Made by a program: the position numbers and the translations under genes. Below are positions 56,501 through 64,000 of a stretch of DNA of 64,000 nucleotides, piece after piece. A model generated the notes under the pieces. The model was not told the origin of the DNA, did no database searches, and was given only the letters and a program-made list of their open reading frames with translations. Location of the stretch: assembly GCF_028583425.1 (NCBI RefSeq), contig NC_072801.1, positions 64,433,766 through 64,497,765 on the forward strand, read 5' to 3'. The stretch comes from Eublepharis macularius. Its lineage: Eukaryota > Chordata > Lepidosauria > Squamata > Eublepharidae. Every line of letters starts with the position of its first letter. The first letter of the stretch is position 1.

Positions 56501-59401
56501 TGTGTCAAGTGTGGGCAGCCCTTTGGGGAAGAAGGTGAGTGTGTGGAGGGCCTGGCAAGATCCTGGGAGGGCGGATGGGGAAGAAAGGTAGTAGCAGACA
56601 CTCAAACCAATCCAGGCAGATTATGTTAATGGTTGTGTTCATTGATTGCTTGGGAAAATTCCTGGAGCTTTGGGAGGGTGCCTGGGGAAGGGAGAGAACT
56701 TAGTAGGGATGTGATGTCACTCTAGGACTTCTGTTTCTCCGAGACTCTGTGGTGTACCACACAGTCCAGAAATATAGGCCCTACCTTGAGGTACATGTTC
56801 ACAAGTGGTGGTGGTGGAGTGTCCTCAAGTCATAGCTGACTTATGGCAACCCCTGTTGGGGCAAGAGACTAACAGAGGTGGTTTGCCATTGCCTGCCTCT
56901 GCAACCCTGGTCTTCATTGGAGGTCTTCCATCCAATTACTAACCACGACTGATTTGGCATAGCTTTTGAGATGCGATGAGCTCACCATGTTCACAAGTAC
57001 CTTTATTTTATTTTATTATAGTGAGAGCCAATGTAAGGTAGTGGTTAGAGGGTTGGACTCAGTTCTGGGAGAACCAGGTGTGAATCCCTGCTCTGCCATG
57101 GAAGTTCACTGGGTGACCTTGGGCCAGTTGTATACGCTCAGCCTAACCTACCTCACAGGGTTATTGTGAGAATAAATTGGAGAATTATGTAAGCTATGTT
57201 GGGTTGTCGTTGGGGAGAAAGGTGTATAAATGAAGTAAATAAGTAAACATGAATAAAATATTTTGCCTCATGCCCCAGCCCCCTGGAGCTTTTGGGGGCT
57301 GGGCATCATGATGTAACTTCTGATTGTATAACTGGAGGCGTTGTCCTGTGTCGCCCAACCAGTATAACAAATTCTAGCTGCGTGTGTAATTTGAATGGTG
57401 CACTTCTCCTTTCTTTCAGTTTACAGTCTGTATCAGCAGGTATAGGCTGCAGCTGATGTAGTCACGCATGTTGGCTATTGACAGGTTACTGCCTGGTAGG
57501 CAAAGGCGTCGGGTGGTTTGGGTAGATTATAAATGCCTCCTGGGGAAACCCCTTGAAGAGGAGCAGTTCACACGGACTGCTAAGTTTGCGGGCAGTGGTA
57601 GTTGCATCAGCAATATGTACAAATACGGCCTAGAATGTAAAAGGGAGAAGGAGTGTATATCCTCTTTTTTTCTCAAAAGTAGATATGGCTAAGTCTTGAG
57701 TGGGTAACTTATTCATTTATACCCCACTTTTCTCCCCAATGGGGAGGCCACAGTGGCTTATAACTTCTACACAAAAACAACGCTGTGAGGCAGACCAGGT
57801 TGATAGAGTGGTTTGCCTGGTGAGCTTCCATGGCAGAGTCGGGGATTCAAACCTGGCTGTCCCTGATCTTAGTCCAACAATTTAACCACTACACCACACT
57901 CTTCATGACTCAGAAGAGGCCTTACCAACCCTCAATTCAGAGCTTCCGTTGCCATGGTAGCAAACAGAGAAAAGGAGCACACTGGGAGATCCATCACATG
58001 ACTCAAGAACGTGTTCTTTTGGGGGACTGGGCCTCGGCCTGGAAACAGCAACAAATGGTATATAGAAACAACCACATGACCTGTTCAGCGGTACCTGTCC
58101 TTGTTCCCATGTATGCAATCTCAGACAGTGACTGCCGATCATATTGCAATTACGGTGAATGTTTCTATTGGGGCTATGCAAGCTCAGGCAGGCTGCCTTT
58201 CCCACACATGTCTGAGTTCGATGACAGAGCTGGAGGAGTTTGGTGTAGTGGTTAAGAGCACGGGACTCTAATCTGGAGAGCCGGGTTTGATTCCTCACTC
58301 GAAGCCAGCTGGGTGACCTTGGGTCAGTCACAGCTTCTAGCTCTCTCAGCCCCACCCACCTCATGGGGTGTTTTGTTGTGGGGATAATAATAACATACTT
58401 TGTAAACCACTCTGAGTGGGCATTAAGTTGTCCTGAAGGGTGGTATATAAATCGAATGTTGTTGTTGTTATCATTATCATTATTATTCTGATCAGGAGCC
58501 CCATCCAATCTCATTCCATCCCGTCACCACCAGTGATCACCACCCCCTATGCGCAGCTGATTTTTCTCCTGGTCACCATGTCGCCCCCTGCAGGCTTCCA
58601 CGAGAAGGACGGGAAGCAGTACTGCCGCCAAGACTTCTATGAGCTCTTTTCCACCCGCTGCCAAGGATGCAACCAAGCGATCCTGGAGAACTATATCTCT
58701 GCTCTCAATGCCTTGTGGCACCCAGAATGTTTTGTATGCAGGGTGAGCGTCCATATGTGTTGGTGCACTGTGTTGGGCAACATGTTGACAATTGCTTGTG
58801 GATGCTTTCCTGTGGCTAAGCATAATTAGGAATTTTTTCCCATGAGGGCTAGAAATCTGAGAGGGGCAAACAGCTGCTCCCAATCATAATAAGTTAAGAA
58901 CACTTTCTTGTACAGATAGGTTGTAAGAAAGCAAGGAGGCAGAAGGGGGACTGGGGGAAAACTAAAATAGTGGGGAAACACCCTTGAAAACATTAGGCCT
59001 AGAAACTCATGATTTTCAGGATGTGAAATGTTGTTGTTGGTAGACACTGGTTGCTGTACAAAGAACATGCCGCCCTACAGCTAGGCATGCCTGTTTGCTC
59101 TTTCCTTAAAAGTCTTTCCTTCTCCCCACGCCAGGAATGCTATACGCCCTTCGTGAATGGAAGTTTCTTTGAACATGGCGGCCGCCCCTTCTGCGAGATC
59201 CACTATCACAAGCAGCGTGGCTCGCTTTGTTCTGGCTGTGAGAAGCCCATCACGGGCCGCTGTATCACGGCTATGGCACGCAAGTTCCACCCGGAGCACT
59301 TCGTCTGTGCCTTCTGCCTCAAGCAGCTGAACAAAGGCACCTTCAAAGAGCAGAACGACAAACCCTACTGCCATCCTTGCTTCATCAAGCTCTTCGGGTG
59401 A
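35092..59401 (+). CDS. TGFB1I1: TGFB1I1 (Hic-5), paxillin-family LD/LIM adaptor, 11 exons
   Basis: Focal-adhesion scaffold and nuclear receptor co-activator of the paxillin family. Exons: 35092-35104, 45402-45556, 47665-47744, 49287-49429, 50848-50944, 51227-51320, 52749-52997, 54111-54284, 56453-56534, 58594-58742, 59135-59401. All borders are GT-AG, phases agree, and the product is 500 aa (human 461). LD motifs: [10 protein letters not shown] at 3-12, LDRLLQELN at 115-123, [10 protein letters not shown] at 179-188, [12 protein letters not shown] at 243-254. Four LIM domains fill 267-500, with zinc-ligand signatures [29 protein letters not shown] and FHPEHFVC. The first exon encodes only MDDL plus one base, as expected for the long isoform. 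Extra length comes mainly from the proline/serine linkers in exons 2, 3 and 7. SINEs and MITEs crowd introns 7-9. It looks whole. Confidence 0.97.
35858..36085 (-). repeat. tRNA-derived SINE
   Basis: On minus, the head contains AGATCCAGGTTCGATTCCC, then CTTGGTCCAGTCACACACTC and CTCACAGGGTTGTCGTGAGG, ending in GAGAAAGGTGGGTTCTAAAT. The same family lies at 49.95 and 57.7 kb. Confidence 0.75.
36571..36768 (+). repeat. 5S-rRNA-derived SINE
   Basis: A well-preserved copy: TAGATCTCAGAAGCTAAGGA, then TTGGTTGGTAATTGGATGGG matching 5S rRNA, then the tail CCTGAAAACCCCAACAG and GCTATGACTTGACAGCACTT. Confidence 0.85.
38561..38590. repeat. (GAT)n microsatellite
   Basis: About ten tandem GAT units in TGFB1I1 intron 1, just before a GGGTTGCCA-family element. 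Confidence 0.95.
38605..38791. mobile_element. Short terminal-inverted-repeat element, GGGTTGCCA family
   Basis: It begins TAGGGTTTCCAACCTCCAG and ends CAGAGTTGGCAACCCTA; the shared ATTACAACAGATCTCCAGG block follows the left end. Confidence 0.75.
40848..41294. mobile_element. hAT-type non-autonomous element, AGGGGTCATTT family
   Basis: The ends AGGGGTCATTTTGTAG and TTGAAATGAGCCCTCC are inverted. The flanks TGATTTAC and TGACTTAC agree at 7 of 8, fitting a hAT duplication. The interior repeats GCCACACCCCYTGMCATCAC and GGCCCAAAATGGC units. It has no coding capacity. Confidence 0.7.
41390..41630 (+). repeat. CR1 LINE 3' end
   Basis: It ends with the classical CR1 block TTGGTCTAGATGACCCTAGA and TTCCAATCCTATGATTCA, preceded by a CR1-like CTTGGGGTCAGGAAGCAATT segment. 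It lies in TGFB1I1 intron 1. Confidence 0.75.
41690..41832 (+). repeat. 5S-rRNA-derived SINE, 5'-truncated
   Basis: GATACTTGGATGGGACACC is the 5S-like part, followed by GCAGAGGAAGGCAGTGGCAA and the tail CCTTGAAAGCCCCTCACTGG. Confidence 0.7.
43438..43625 (+). repeat. tRNA-derived SINE, diverged
   Basis: Head GGGGTAATGGTTGGAGTGTC with a weakened B box, then GCCCAGCTGACCTCATG and GTTGTGAGGGGTAAAATGGG, ending in CTTCTTGGAGGAATAGA. It is an old copy. Confidence 0.5.
44335..44475 (+). repeat. tRNA-derived SINE, 3' part (third family)
   Basis: ATTAGGTGATGTGAAGGGCG, ACCCTGGAGAACAGCTTCTA and AGAGTAGACAATGCTGACCT match the 3' portion of the family seen at 33.5 kb. Confidence 0.65.
44985..45275 (+). 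repeat. CR1 LINE 3' end
   Basis: CR1 3' UTR blocks ATGGAACCTCCATGTTCAGA, GCAGTAAACCTCAGAATACC and GGACACTGGACTAGATGGAC occur in order. It lies about 130 bp upstream of TGFB1I1 exon 2. Confidence 0.75.
47776..48195 (-). repeat. tRNA-derived SINE (third family) split by a Sauria SINE
   Basis: GAAGCTGCCTTATAAC, GTAGAGGTCTTTCACATCA and, after the insert, TTCTGCCACTGAGCCA form one minus-strand third-family SINE. The insert at 47888-48166 is a minus-strand Sauria SINE. It lies in TGFB1I1 intron 3. Confidence 0.75.
47888..48166 (-). repeat. Sauria-type tRNA-derived SINE (nested)
   Basis: On plus it begins ATGTTCGATTTATATACCAC, the complement of the Sauria 3' end, and closes with CTCTTAACCACTACACCA, the complement of the tRNA-like head. 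It is inserted in the older SINE around it. Confidence 0.8.
48405..48661. mobile_element. hAT-type MITE with perfect 8-bp target duplication
   Basis: Termini are CAGGGCTTTTTTTCAG and GGAAAAAAAGCCCTG; the flanks are GAGGGGGC at 48397-48404 and 48662-48669. The palindromic interior meets at a GC-rich centre near 48530. Confidence 0.92.
49630..49810 (+). repeat. CR1 LINE 3'-end fragment
   Basis: CR1 3' blocks CTCCAGGTACAGAAGCAGTA, TACCTTGGAATACCTGACAG and GCATCTGGCTGGCCGCTG. It lies in TGFB1I1 intron 4. Confidence 0.65.
49950..50160 (-). repeat. tRNA-derived SINE
   Basis: On plus it runs TTTATACCCCACTTTTCTAC, TGTGAGGTTAAGTTAGACTG, GGGATTCGAACCTGGGTC; the last is the complement of the B box. 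It is the same family as 35.9 and 57.7 kb. Confidence 0.75.
51533..51636 (-). mobile_element. Penelope-like retroposon copy with hammerhead-like hairpin
   Basis: A single-arm copy. On minus, 51633-51593 reads GTAT, CTGAAGA, A, stem ATGAGC/GCTCAC, GAAA, GCTC, ATAC, then a body with GTTAGCCTTATAGTTGC and ACTGGACTCTTGCTCTTT. It lies in TGFB1I1 intron 6 and belongs to the same subfamily as the copy at 7.0 kb. Confidence 0.6.
51953..52168 (+). repeat. 5S-rRNA-derived SINE
   Basis: Close to 5S rRNA over CTTGGAAGCTAAGCAGGGTA and TAATTGGATGGGAGACCGCC. The tail reads CCTTGAAAACCCCAGCAGG and TCAGCTACAACTTGAAGGCA. It lies in TGFB1I1 intron 6. Confidence 0.88.
53830..54060 (+). repeat. Sauria-type tRNA-derived SINE
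   Basis: TGGGTTTGATTCCCCACTCC, CTCTCAGAGCTCTCTCAGCC, then GGGCGGTATATAAATCGAAT and a GTTGTTATTATTAA tail. The end lies about 50 bp upstream of TGFB1I1 exon 8. It is well preserved but lacks the full head. Confidence 0.85.
54589..54850 (+). repeat. Sauria-type tRNA-derived SINE
   Basis: GTGGTTAAGAGCGGAAGGAC head, GGTTTGATTCTCCACTCC B-box region and GGTGGTATATAAATTGAATG 3' end with a GTTGTTGTTATTATT tail. It lies in TGFB1I1 intron 8. Confidence 0.87.
55158..55418. mobile_element. hAT-type MITE
   Basis: Termini are CAGGGCTTTTTTTTCTGG and GCTGAAAAAAAGCCCTG; the flanks CTGAGGGT and ATGAGGAT match at 6 of 8. The palindromic interior centres near 55290. It lies in TGFB1I1 intron 8. Confidence 0.85.
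55545..55660. repeat. AT-rich TATA-type simple repeat
   Basis: Tandem TATAATATA variants over about 115 bp, rich in short palindromes, immediately before the 64-bp palindrome. Confidence 0.9.
55671..55734. repeat. 64-bp near-perfect palindrome
   Basis: From TGAGAG to CTCTCA the sequence folds exactly about 55702/55703, with the centre ATATGCATAT and arms containing GTTTATGAGACAG and its complement. Only a few mismatches are present and there is no spacer. Confidence 0.9.
55877..56239. mobile_element. hAT-type MITE, long form
   Basis: Termini are CAGGGCTTTTTTTCTGGG and CTGAAAAAAAGCCCTG; the flanks ACTACAGA and GCTGCAGG match at 5 of 8. At 363 bp it keeps about 100 bp (with GACCAATGATGTCACTTTGG) that the shorter copies lack, so it is nearer the parent element. 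It lies in TGFB1I1 intron 8. Confidence 0.75.
56813..56978 (-). repeat. 5S-rRNA-derived SINE
   Basis: On plus it reads tail-first: CAAGTCATAGCTGACTTATG, AGGTGGTTTGCCATTGCCTG, then CCATCCAATTACTAACCACG, the complement of the 5S-like part. It lies in TGFB1I1 intron 9. Confidence 0.8.
57018..57248 (+). repeat. tRNA-derived SINE
   Basis: AGCCAATGTAAGGTAGTGGT head with GAACCAGGTGTGAATCCC, then GGGTGACCTTGGGCCAGT, CTCACAGGGTTATTGTGAG and a GGTGTATAAATGAAGTAAAT end. It lies in TGFB1I1 intron 9. Confidence 0.8.
57700..57908 (-). repeat. tRNA-derived SINE
   Basis: On plus: TTTATACCCCACTTTTCTCC, CGCTGTGAGGCAGACCAGG, GGGGATTCAAACCTGGCTGT, AACCACTACACCACACT, the complement of a tRNA-like head. It lies in TGFB1I1 intron 9. 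Confidence 0.78.
58232..58492 (+). repeat. Sauria-type tRNA-derived SINE
   Basis: GTGTAGTGGTTAAGAGCACG head, CCGGGTTTGATTCCTCACTC, GGGTGGTATATAAATCGAAT 3' end and a GTTGTTGTTATCATTATC tail. It ends about 100 bp upstream of TGFB1I1 exon 10. Confidence 0.88.
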
Positions 59402-61100
59402 CAAGGAGGCGCCTCGGCCCTGCCACAGCCAAGCCACACGCCTACTTCCTATTTGGGGAGGAGGAGGGGCCCCACCGATCTCAGCCTTTGATTAAGCCAC
59501 GCCTCTTCCATTTGTGGGAGGGGCCTGTGCCTTATGGGCTCTGCCCTCACTGGAGCCACCACGCCATTGCCAAAACCACACCTCTAGACAGAGCCATGTG
59601 CAAAGTCAAGCAAAGTGAGATGCAGGATTTATCCATGTCTCCCACTCTCCTCAGGAGCTCCTCCCCGGTCACAGCACGAGCACTCACTCCACCCCGCCCT
59701 ATCACATGCTGCTTAAAGCCACACCTCCACCAAGCCACCGTTTATGACAGGAGGCAGTGCCTTAAGCCACACCCACAAGACAAGCTGGTGATGTCATCTG
59801 GGTAGGAGGCAGGAACTTAAAGAAGCCACACCTTCCCACCGCTCTGCTCAATAGCATGGAATGGGGCATACCAGAGCCACTCTCCCTTTGCAGTGCTGGC
59901 TCCATCACAAAGTCACAAAGCCATTCGGGTGGGAACTAGGACTGGGAAAATCTTCACTCTCTGGTTCTCTGGGCTGTCTTACAATTCTTGCCCTAATAAT
60001 TTTTGTCTGGAGGCTGCTAAACTCCCTCTCCGTAGCTGCCTTAAAGCACTTATAATCCTGATACTAACATGGTTCAACGGCAAGCAGGCAAAGGATTGGG
60101 AGGTGGTTGGGCAGGGAAGAGATGATGCTAACTGCCCTCGCTATTTTTTGCAAAGGTTTAGGGTGTGTTTCTATGGAAACATCTGGGATCGTGGGTTGTG
60201 CAAGTGGTGAGGAGGGACCGGAGCTAAACCTTTCTAAGGGGATTGGCTCAGACTTGCTTCTCTCATGTAGGGTGGGTGAGAGGCTACTGTTGAAGGCATA
60301 TTTCCCCCTTATAGGCTGTGGTTGACCATGTCCTTGATCGCACGTGGCAGAAAGTGTTGGGGTGGGGGCGGGAAGGGGAGTAAGAAGCTTACTTACTCTG
60401 CAGTTTTGACTTAGCTCATCATCAGCCTGAAAAAAACAAAGGGTATTTGCGTTTCTGTGTCCCAATGGAGCCCAAGGACGCCCCTCTCTCTTCTGCCACC
60501 AGAGTTCCATGCTAACCTCCTACCCTTTCACTGCTGTACATTATATAACAAAATTCACATATAAAATGGAAAACCTGTCAAGGTGATGTGTTGAGAGTGT
60601 GTGTGTGTGTTGCATTTGGAAAAATGGAGGGAGGCTGGCAAGTCTGTTTTAGGGGCTGTCTTTTTATGGGAGGTGTCTTTGAACGCCTTCCTTCCAAGTA
60701 AAAATCAGCGAGGCTAATGTTGTTCGCTTACTCAGTTTGGAGATAAAGGCTACATGAAGCAGCAGCATGCAACCAGGGGGGAAAGTGCTCAGATATACAA
60801 GCTGACTTCTGCCCCATGTGTGGTTCTGTGCTAAAGCTGTTATCTCCCAGCAACCATAGCAACCATTTTTGCTATGTTAAGAATCCAACTTCTATGAGGG
60901 CTAACGGTTTTAAGGCTAAAGAGACATTTGTTCTTCAATTGCTTTTTTTAAAAAAACATTCACAGACTTGACTGCCTTCTCAAAACACGGGCCCTGCAAG
61001 GAGGAAGCTAAATTGCCACCCAAAATGTAATGTGTTTAAATATCAGCGTCCTTGCAAGGAGGTTACTAATAAATATAGCACTCAGCTCTTGCAAGCCAAT
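59402..61100 (+). other. TGFB1I1: TGFB1I1 3' UTR and flank
   Basis: The sequence after the stop carries repeated AAGCCACACC-type motifs to about 59832. The first AATAAA is at 61068-61073; no earlier canonical signal was found, so either the 3' UTR is long or a variant signal is used. I see no further gene before the zinc-finger exon. Confidence 0.5.
61068..61073 (+). other. TGFB1I1: Candidate poly(A) signal downstream of TGFB1I1
   Basis: The first canonical AATAAA on plus after the stop codon, 1.67 kb downstream. It is weak evidence because shorter forms with variant signals are common. Confidence 0.3.
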
Positions 61101-61684
61101 TGCGGAAACCTCAGAGAAAGGAACTTAGCAGATGAAGCTGACCCAACCAACAGAAAGGACACAGATGAAAGTCAAAACATACTATTTTAGACTGAAATAA
61201 TGTGCTTTTAAAAAACAAACGAACATGGCCGCAGCTTGTGAAGCCATTTTGAAAATCGAGTCCTACTCAAAACTGACATCTTTAAAAAAACAAACTGAGA
61301 AACAAGCTGTGTGTGAAAGGAATAACCCCTGAACAAGGAAGAGCAGTATTTCACAGCACCACGTGGAAACATAACAGGCAGTGAGAGTATTACTTCTTCA
61401 AGTTGGTACACTAGAAAACTTACTATTCTCTTAACTCTATATAATTCAGAGCCAGAAAAGTAGAGATTCCTTCAATGAGGCCTTTTAAACAGTGATTTTC
61501 TCTCGACCTTCAGCAAATCATGTATTCAGGACCCACTTTTCTGAAAGTCTATTACCCCTTTTCACCTGAACTGCTTTTCTGGTATAGGAAGAAGAGGCAT
61601 TATCTAAAAATAATGGACTATGGTAGGGGAACCTGCAGACTTTTGTTGTAAGTGAATCTCTTGCCCGTGCTGGACCCACCACCA

Positions 61685-61882
61685 TGGTGGGTGCCCTCAA
61701 GTCATAGCTGACTTATGGTGACCCCTGGTGGGGTTTTCACGGCAAGAGAATAACAGGTGGTTTGCCATTGCCTGCATCTGCAATCCTGGTCTTCACTGGA
61801 GGTCTTCCAATTACTAACCAAGGCTGACCCTGCTTCTGAGATCTGACAAGATCAGGCTCATCTGGGCTATCCAGGTCAGCCC
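61685..61882 (-). repeat. 5S-rRNA-derived SINE
   Basis: On plus: CAAGTCATAGCTGACTTATG, GGTGGTTTGCCATTGCCTGC, TCCAATTACTAACCAAGGCT and TCTGAGATCTGACAAGATCA; the last two are complements of 5S rRNA-like sequence. It lies downstream of the zinc-finger stop codon. Confidence 0.85.
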
Positions 61883-62171
61883 CCCCCTCCAGGAATGGTA
61901 CAGAAGAATAATAACTATCTTTTTAAGGGGCAGATGTGACTGTGATATTAGCAGTTATTACTCCAACCCCTCAACCCTCTCAGACCTATTTGCATGCCTA
62001 GCAACCAACACACCTCACAGTAAGGGTGTGTCACAGACTGCCACACTTACTAGGCCTGGAAGTTAAAGAGCACAGGTGTTCCATACACATCCCTACCATT
62101 TGGCACTCCCAACATTTCTCTGTGCATGAAATACTGTAGGTAAGATAAGATGTAAGTTGGCTGTTCATGGC

Positions 62172-63553
62172 CTAAAGGACAGCCAAGGATGCTGTCTCTT
62201 CTCCATGGAGTGACTGGTGTTCTAAAAGCAGCACTTTAGAGCCAAAGCTGAGCCCACAGACAGCACACGTGTTAGGTTTTTCTCCTGTGTGAGTCCTCTT
62301 GTGTTTGGTCAAGGTGGAGCTGTCGCAAAACCCCTTGTCACAGTAGGGGCATTTATAAGGGCGTTCCCCTGTGTGGAGTCTCCGGTGGATGACCAGCTGT
62401 GACCACTGGCGGAAGGCCCGGCCACAGTCAGGACACCCAAAAGGTTTCTCCCCAGTATGGGTCCGGTGGTGGTTCAGGTAAACAGAGCTCAGGACAAACC
62501 CTTTCCCACACACGTCACACTTGTAGGGTTTCTCCCCCGTGTGGCTTCGGCGGTGAATAATGAGCGAGGATGTATCGGTAAACCCTTTGCCACAATCCTC
62601 ACACTTGTAGGGCCGCTCCCCCGTATGGCTCCTCTGGTGTGTCACAAGGTGGGAGCTGAGGCTGAAGCTCTTTCCACATTCCAAGCACTGGTGGGGTTTC
62701 TCCCCTGTGTGGATCCTCTGGTGCTTCTTCAGGGTAGAGTTCTCGATGAAGCTCTTCCCGCAGTCGGGACACTTGTAAGGTCGTTCCCCGGTATGGATTC
62801 TCTGATGCTGAATCAGGTGTGAACTTTGGCCGAATCTTTTCTGGCACATGGGGCACTGATAAGGTTTGTCCCGCGCATGATACCTCTGGTGCCGGACCAG
62901 ATTAGAGGCCTCGCTGAAGTTGATCCCGCACTGGCCACACCTGTACGGCTTCTCCCCCGTATGAATTCTTTGGTGTTTCAGGAGATTGGAGTACAGGCTA
63001 AAGGTTTTGCCACAATCAGAGCAGCTGTGAGCAACTCCATTGGTTGCAATGGCTGTGGCCTCCCCATTGGTATCAATGAGATAGGCCATCTCTGTCACAT
63101 GGGTCCTCTGGTGTACCCGCAGCCTTGCACTCTCGTCAAAGCTCTTTCCGCATTTGGTGCATTTGTAAGGCTTGTCCCCCGTGTGAATTCTCCGGTGTCT
63201 AAGCAGGATTGAGCTGCGGTTAAAAGTCTTCCCGCACTCGGGACATTTGTAAGGTTTCTCTCCTGTGTGGATTCTCTCATGCTCTGCGAGGTTGTTGCTT
63301 CGAGTGAACCTTTTGCCGCAATGAGAGCACTTGTAGGGCTTCTCGCCCGTATGGATTTTCTCGTGCTGGACAAGATTAGAAGTCTTTGTGAAAGTCTTCC
63401 TGCAGATGGAACACTTGTAGAGGGCTGTCTCGCCTCCAACATCCTCCATACAATCTGGGACGGGGCCTTCAATGGTCCTGGATATATCCTTGGAATTATG
63501 CATAACCAAGTCCTCCTCTTGCTCCATTTTAGAAGTCAGGAGGATGAGCAATC
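62172..63553 (-). CDS. C2H2 zinc-finger protein, 14 fingers, terminal exon
   Basis: Probable sequence-specific DNA-binding nuclear protein. From the ATG at 63527-63525 (context AAAATGG) the frame gives 451 aa to the stop at 62174-62172. Fingers start at residues 37, 65, 93, 121, 167, 195, 223, 251, 279, 307, 335, 363, 391 and 419; all fourteen keep CX2C and HX3H, and most are joined by TGEKPY/TGERPY linkers. A 23-residue non-finger spacer lies between fingers 4 and 5. Residues 1-36 are acidic. No KRAB, SCAN or BTB domain is in this exon. A pyrimidine-rich acceptor CTCCCACCAG ends at 63554, so the exon probably runs 63553-62172 and upstream exons lie outside the window; an N-terminal domain there cannot be excluded. 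The gene is convergent with TGFB1I1. I cannot name the orthologue. Confidence 0.9.
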
Positions 63554-63555
63554 CT

Positions 63556-64000
63556 GGTGGGAGATTGGAGAGACAATAAATAGGGATTGTACAAGCACCA
63601 TCATAATATCCATCAAAAAAGAGACTGGTCCCTGTGCCAATTATAAAAGCAACAAGACCACCCAGAAACAAGGTAGAGAAGATCTCTAGCTACTTCCAAG
63701 TATGCAAAAAAAAAAAAAGAAAAAGCTCTTCAGACTTTGATCAAAAGAAGATAACCCCATTTGATGATACTTACGGTTGGTAGTCCATTTTTATTTAAGG
63801 ATATCCTCATTTTGGACTTGTTATTAATTATCACGTTTGAAAATATTTAAAAAATCGAGAAGGTTCCTTATTGAGGACGATTCTTGATTCGTACAGTGCA
63901 AATGAAAAAAAATGAGGTAAAATATTTTTAAAAGATTAATTTTAAATTAATTTCTCTGAAACCCCTTCCTTGTTCTTACAAAAGAGGCTAACTTTACCAA
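63556..64000. other. Probable upstream intron of the zinc-finger gene
   Basis: AT-rich sequence with an A-tract near 63705. It contains no recognisable exon or repeat. The minus-strand frame stays open to 63671, but the acceptor at 63554-63555 makes that part intronic. Confidence 0.5.

Noticed and set aside
58232-58320. tRNA gene-like sequence
   Set aside because: The A and B boxes are the head of a Sauria SINE; it cannot fold into an intact cloverleaf and is repeated through the window.
63528-63671. Hydrophobic N-terminal extension of the zinc-finger frame
   Set aside because: A good splice acceptor at 63554-63555 makes this part intronic, and a membrane-like start does not suit a zinc-finger protein.
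62457-63689. Several plus-strand frames over the zinc-finger exon
   Set aside because: They are shadows of the repetitive finger-coding strand, with repeated low-complexity products.
1-64000. CRISPR arrays, retroviral or LTR elements, capsid-bearing elements
   Set aside because: No regularly spaced direct repeats with unique spacers, no paired LTRs and no gag, pol or env-like frames were seen.

Overview
The window is vertebrate nuclear DNA, most likely from a squamate reptile (lizard). The genes have short exons with GT-AG introns. Between and inside them lie tRNA-derived Sauria-type SINEs with GTTGTT-rich tails, 5S-rRNA-derived SINEs, CR1 3' ends, hAT-type MITEs and Penelope-like fold-back retroposons. 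Exon ends below come from splice signals, reading phase and family conservation read by eye; no alignment or RNA data were available.

Layout. (1) 730-12000, minus strand: a complete carbonic anhydrase of the membrane-anchored CA4/CA15 type with 8 coding exons (321 aa). A TATA box and a non-coding first exon are proposed near 11.92-12.0 kb. (2) 12.1-20.1 kb: intergenic, repeat-rich. (3) 20651-30803, plus strand: ARMC5, 6 exons, 1121 aa, armadillo repeats followed by a BTB domain, with a CpG-rich promoter holding seven ZNF143/SBS-like motifs. (4) 30.8-34.7 kb: ARMC5 3' UTR and intergenic. (5) 35092-59401, plus strand: TGFB1I1 (Hic-5), 11 coding exons, 500 aa, LD motifs then four LIM domains, with a 10.3 kb first intron and a perfect CArG box upstream. 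(6) 62172-63553, minus strand: the terminal exon of a 14-finger C2H2 zinc-finger gene, convergent with TGFB1I1.

ARMC5 and TGFB1I1 are also adjacent in the human 16p11.2 region, so this is a conserved syntenic block; as far as I recall, no CA4-type gene lies there in human. The genes do not form an operon or pathway. ARMC5 is a nuclear/cytosolic CUL3 adaptor, Hic-5 is a focal-adhesion scaffold and nuclear co-activator, the carbonic anhydrase is an extracellular GPI-anchored enzyme, and the zinc-finger protein is a probable transcription factor.

The most interesting signal is in the repeats. One dispersed family carries a hairpin laid out like a minimal hammerhead ribozyme, with two compensated stem changes between copies. 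It integrates with 13-14 bp target duplications and as snap-back inverted pairs. I read it as a non-autonomous Penelope-like family. I found no CRISPR, rRNA or true tRNA gene and no retroviral element.
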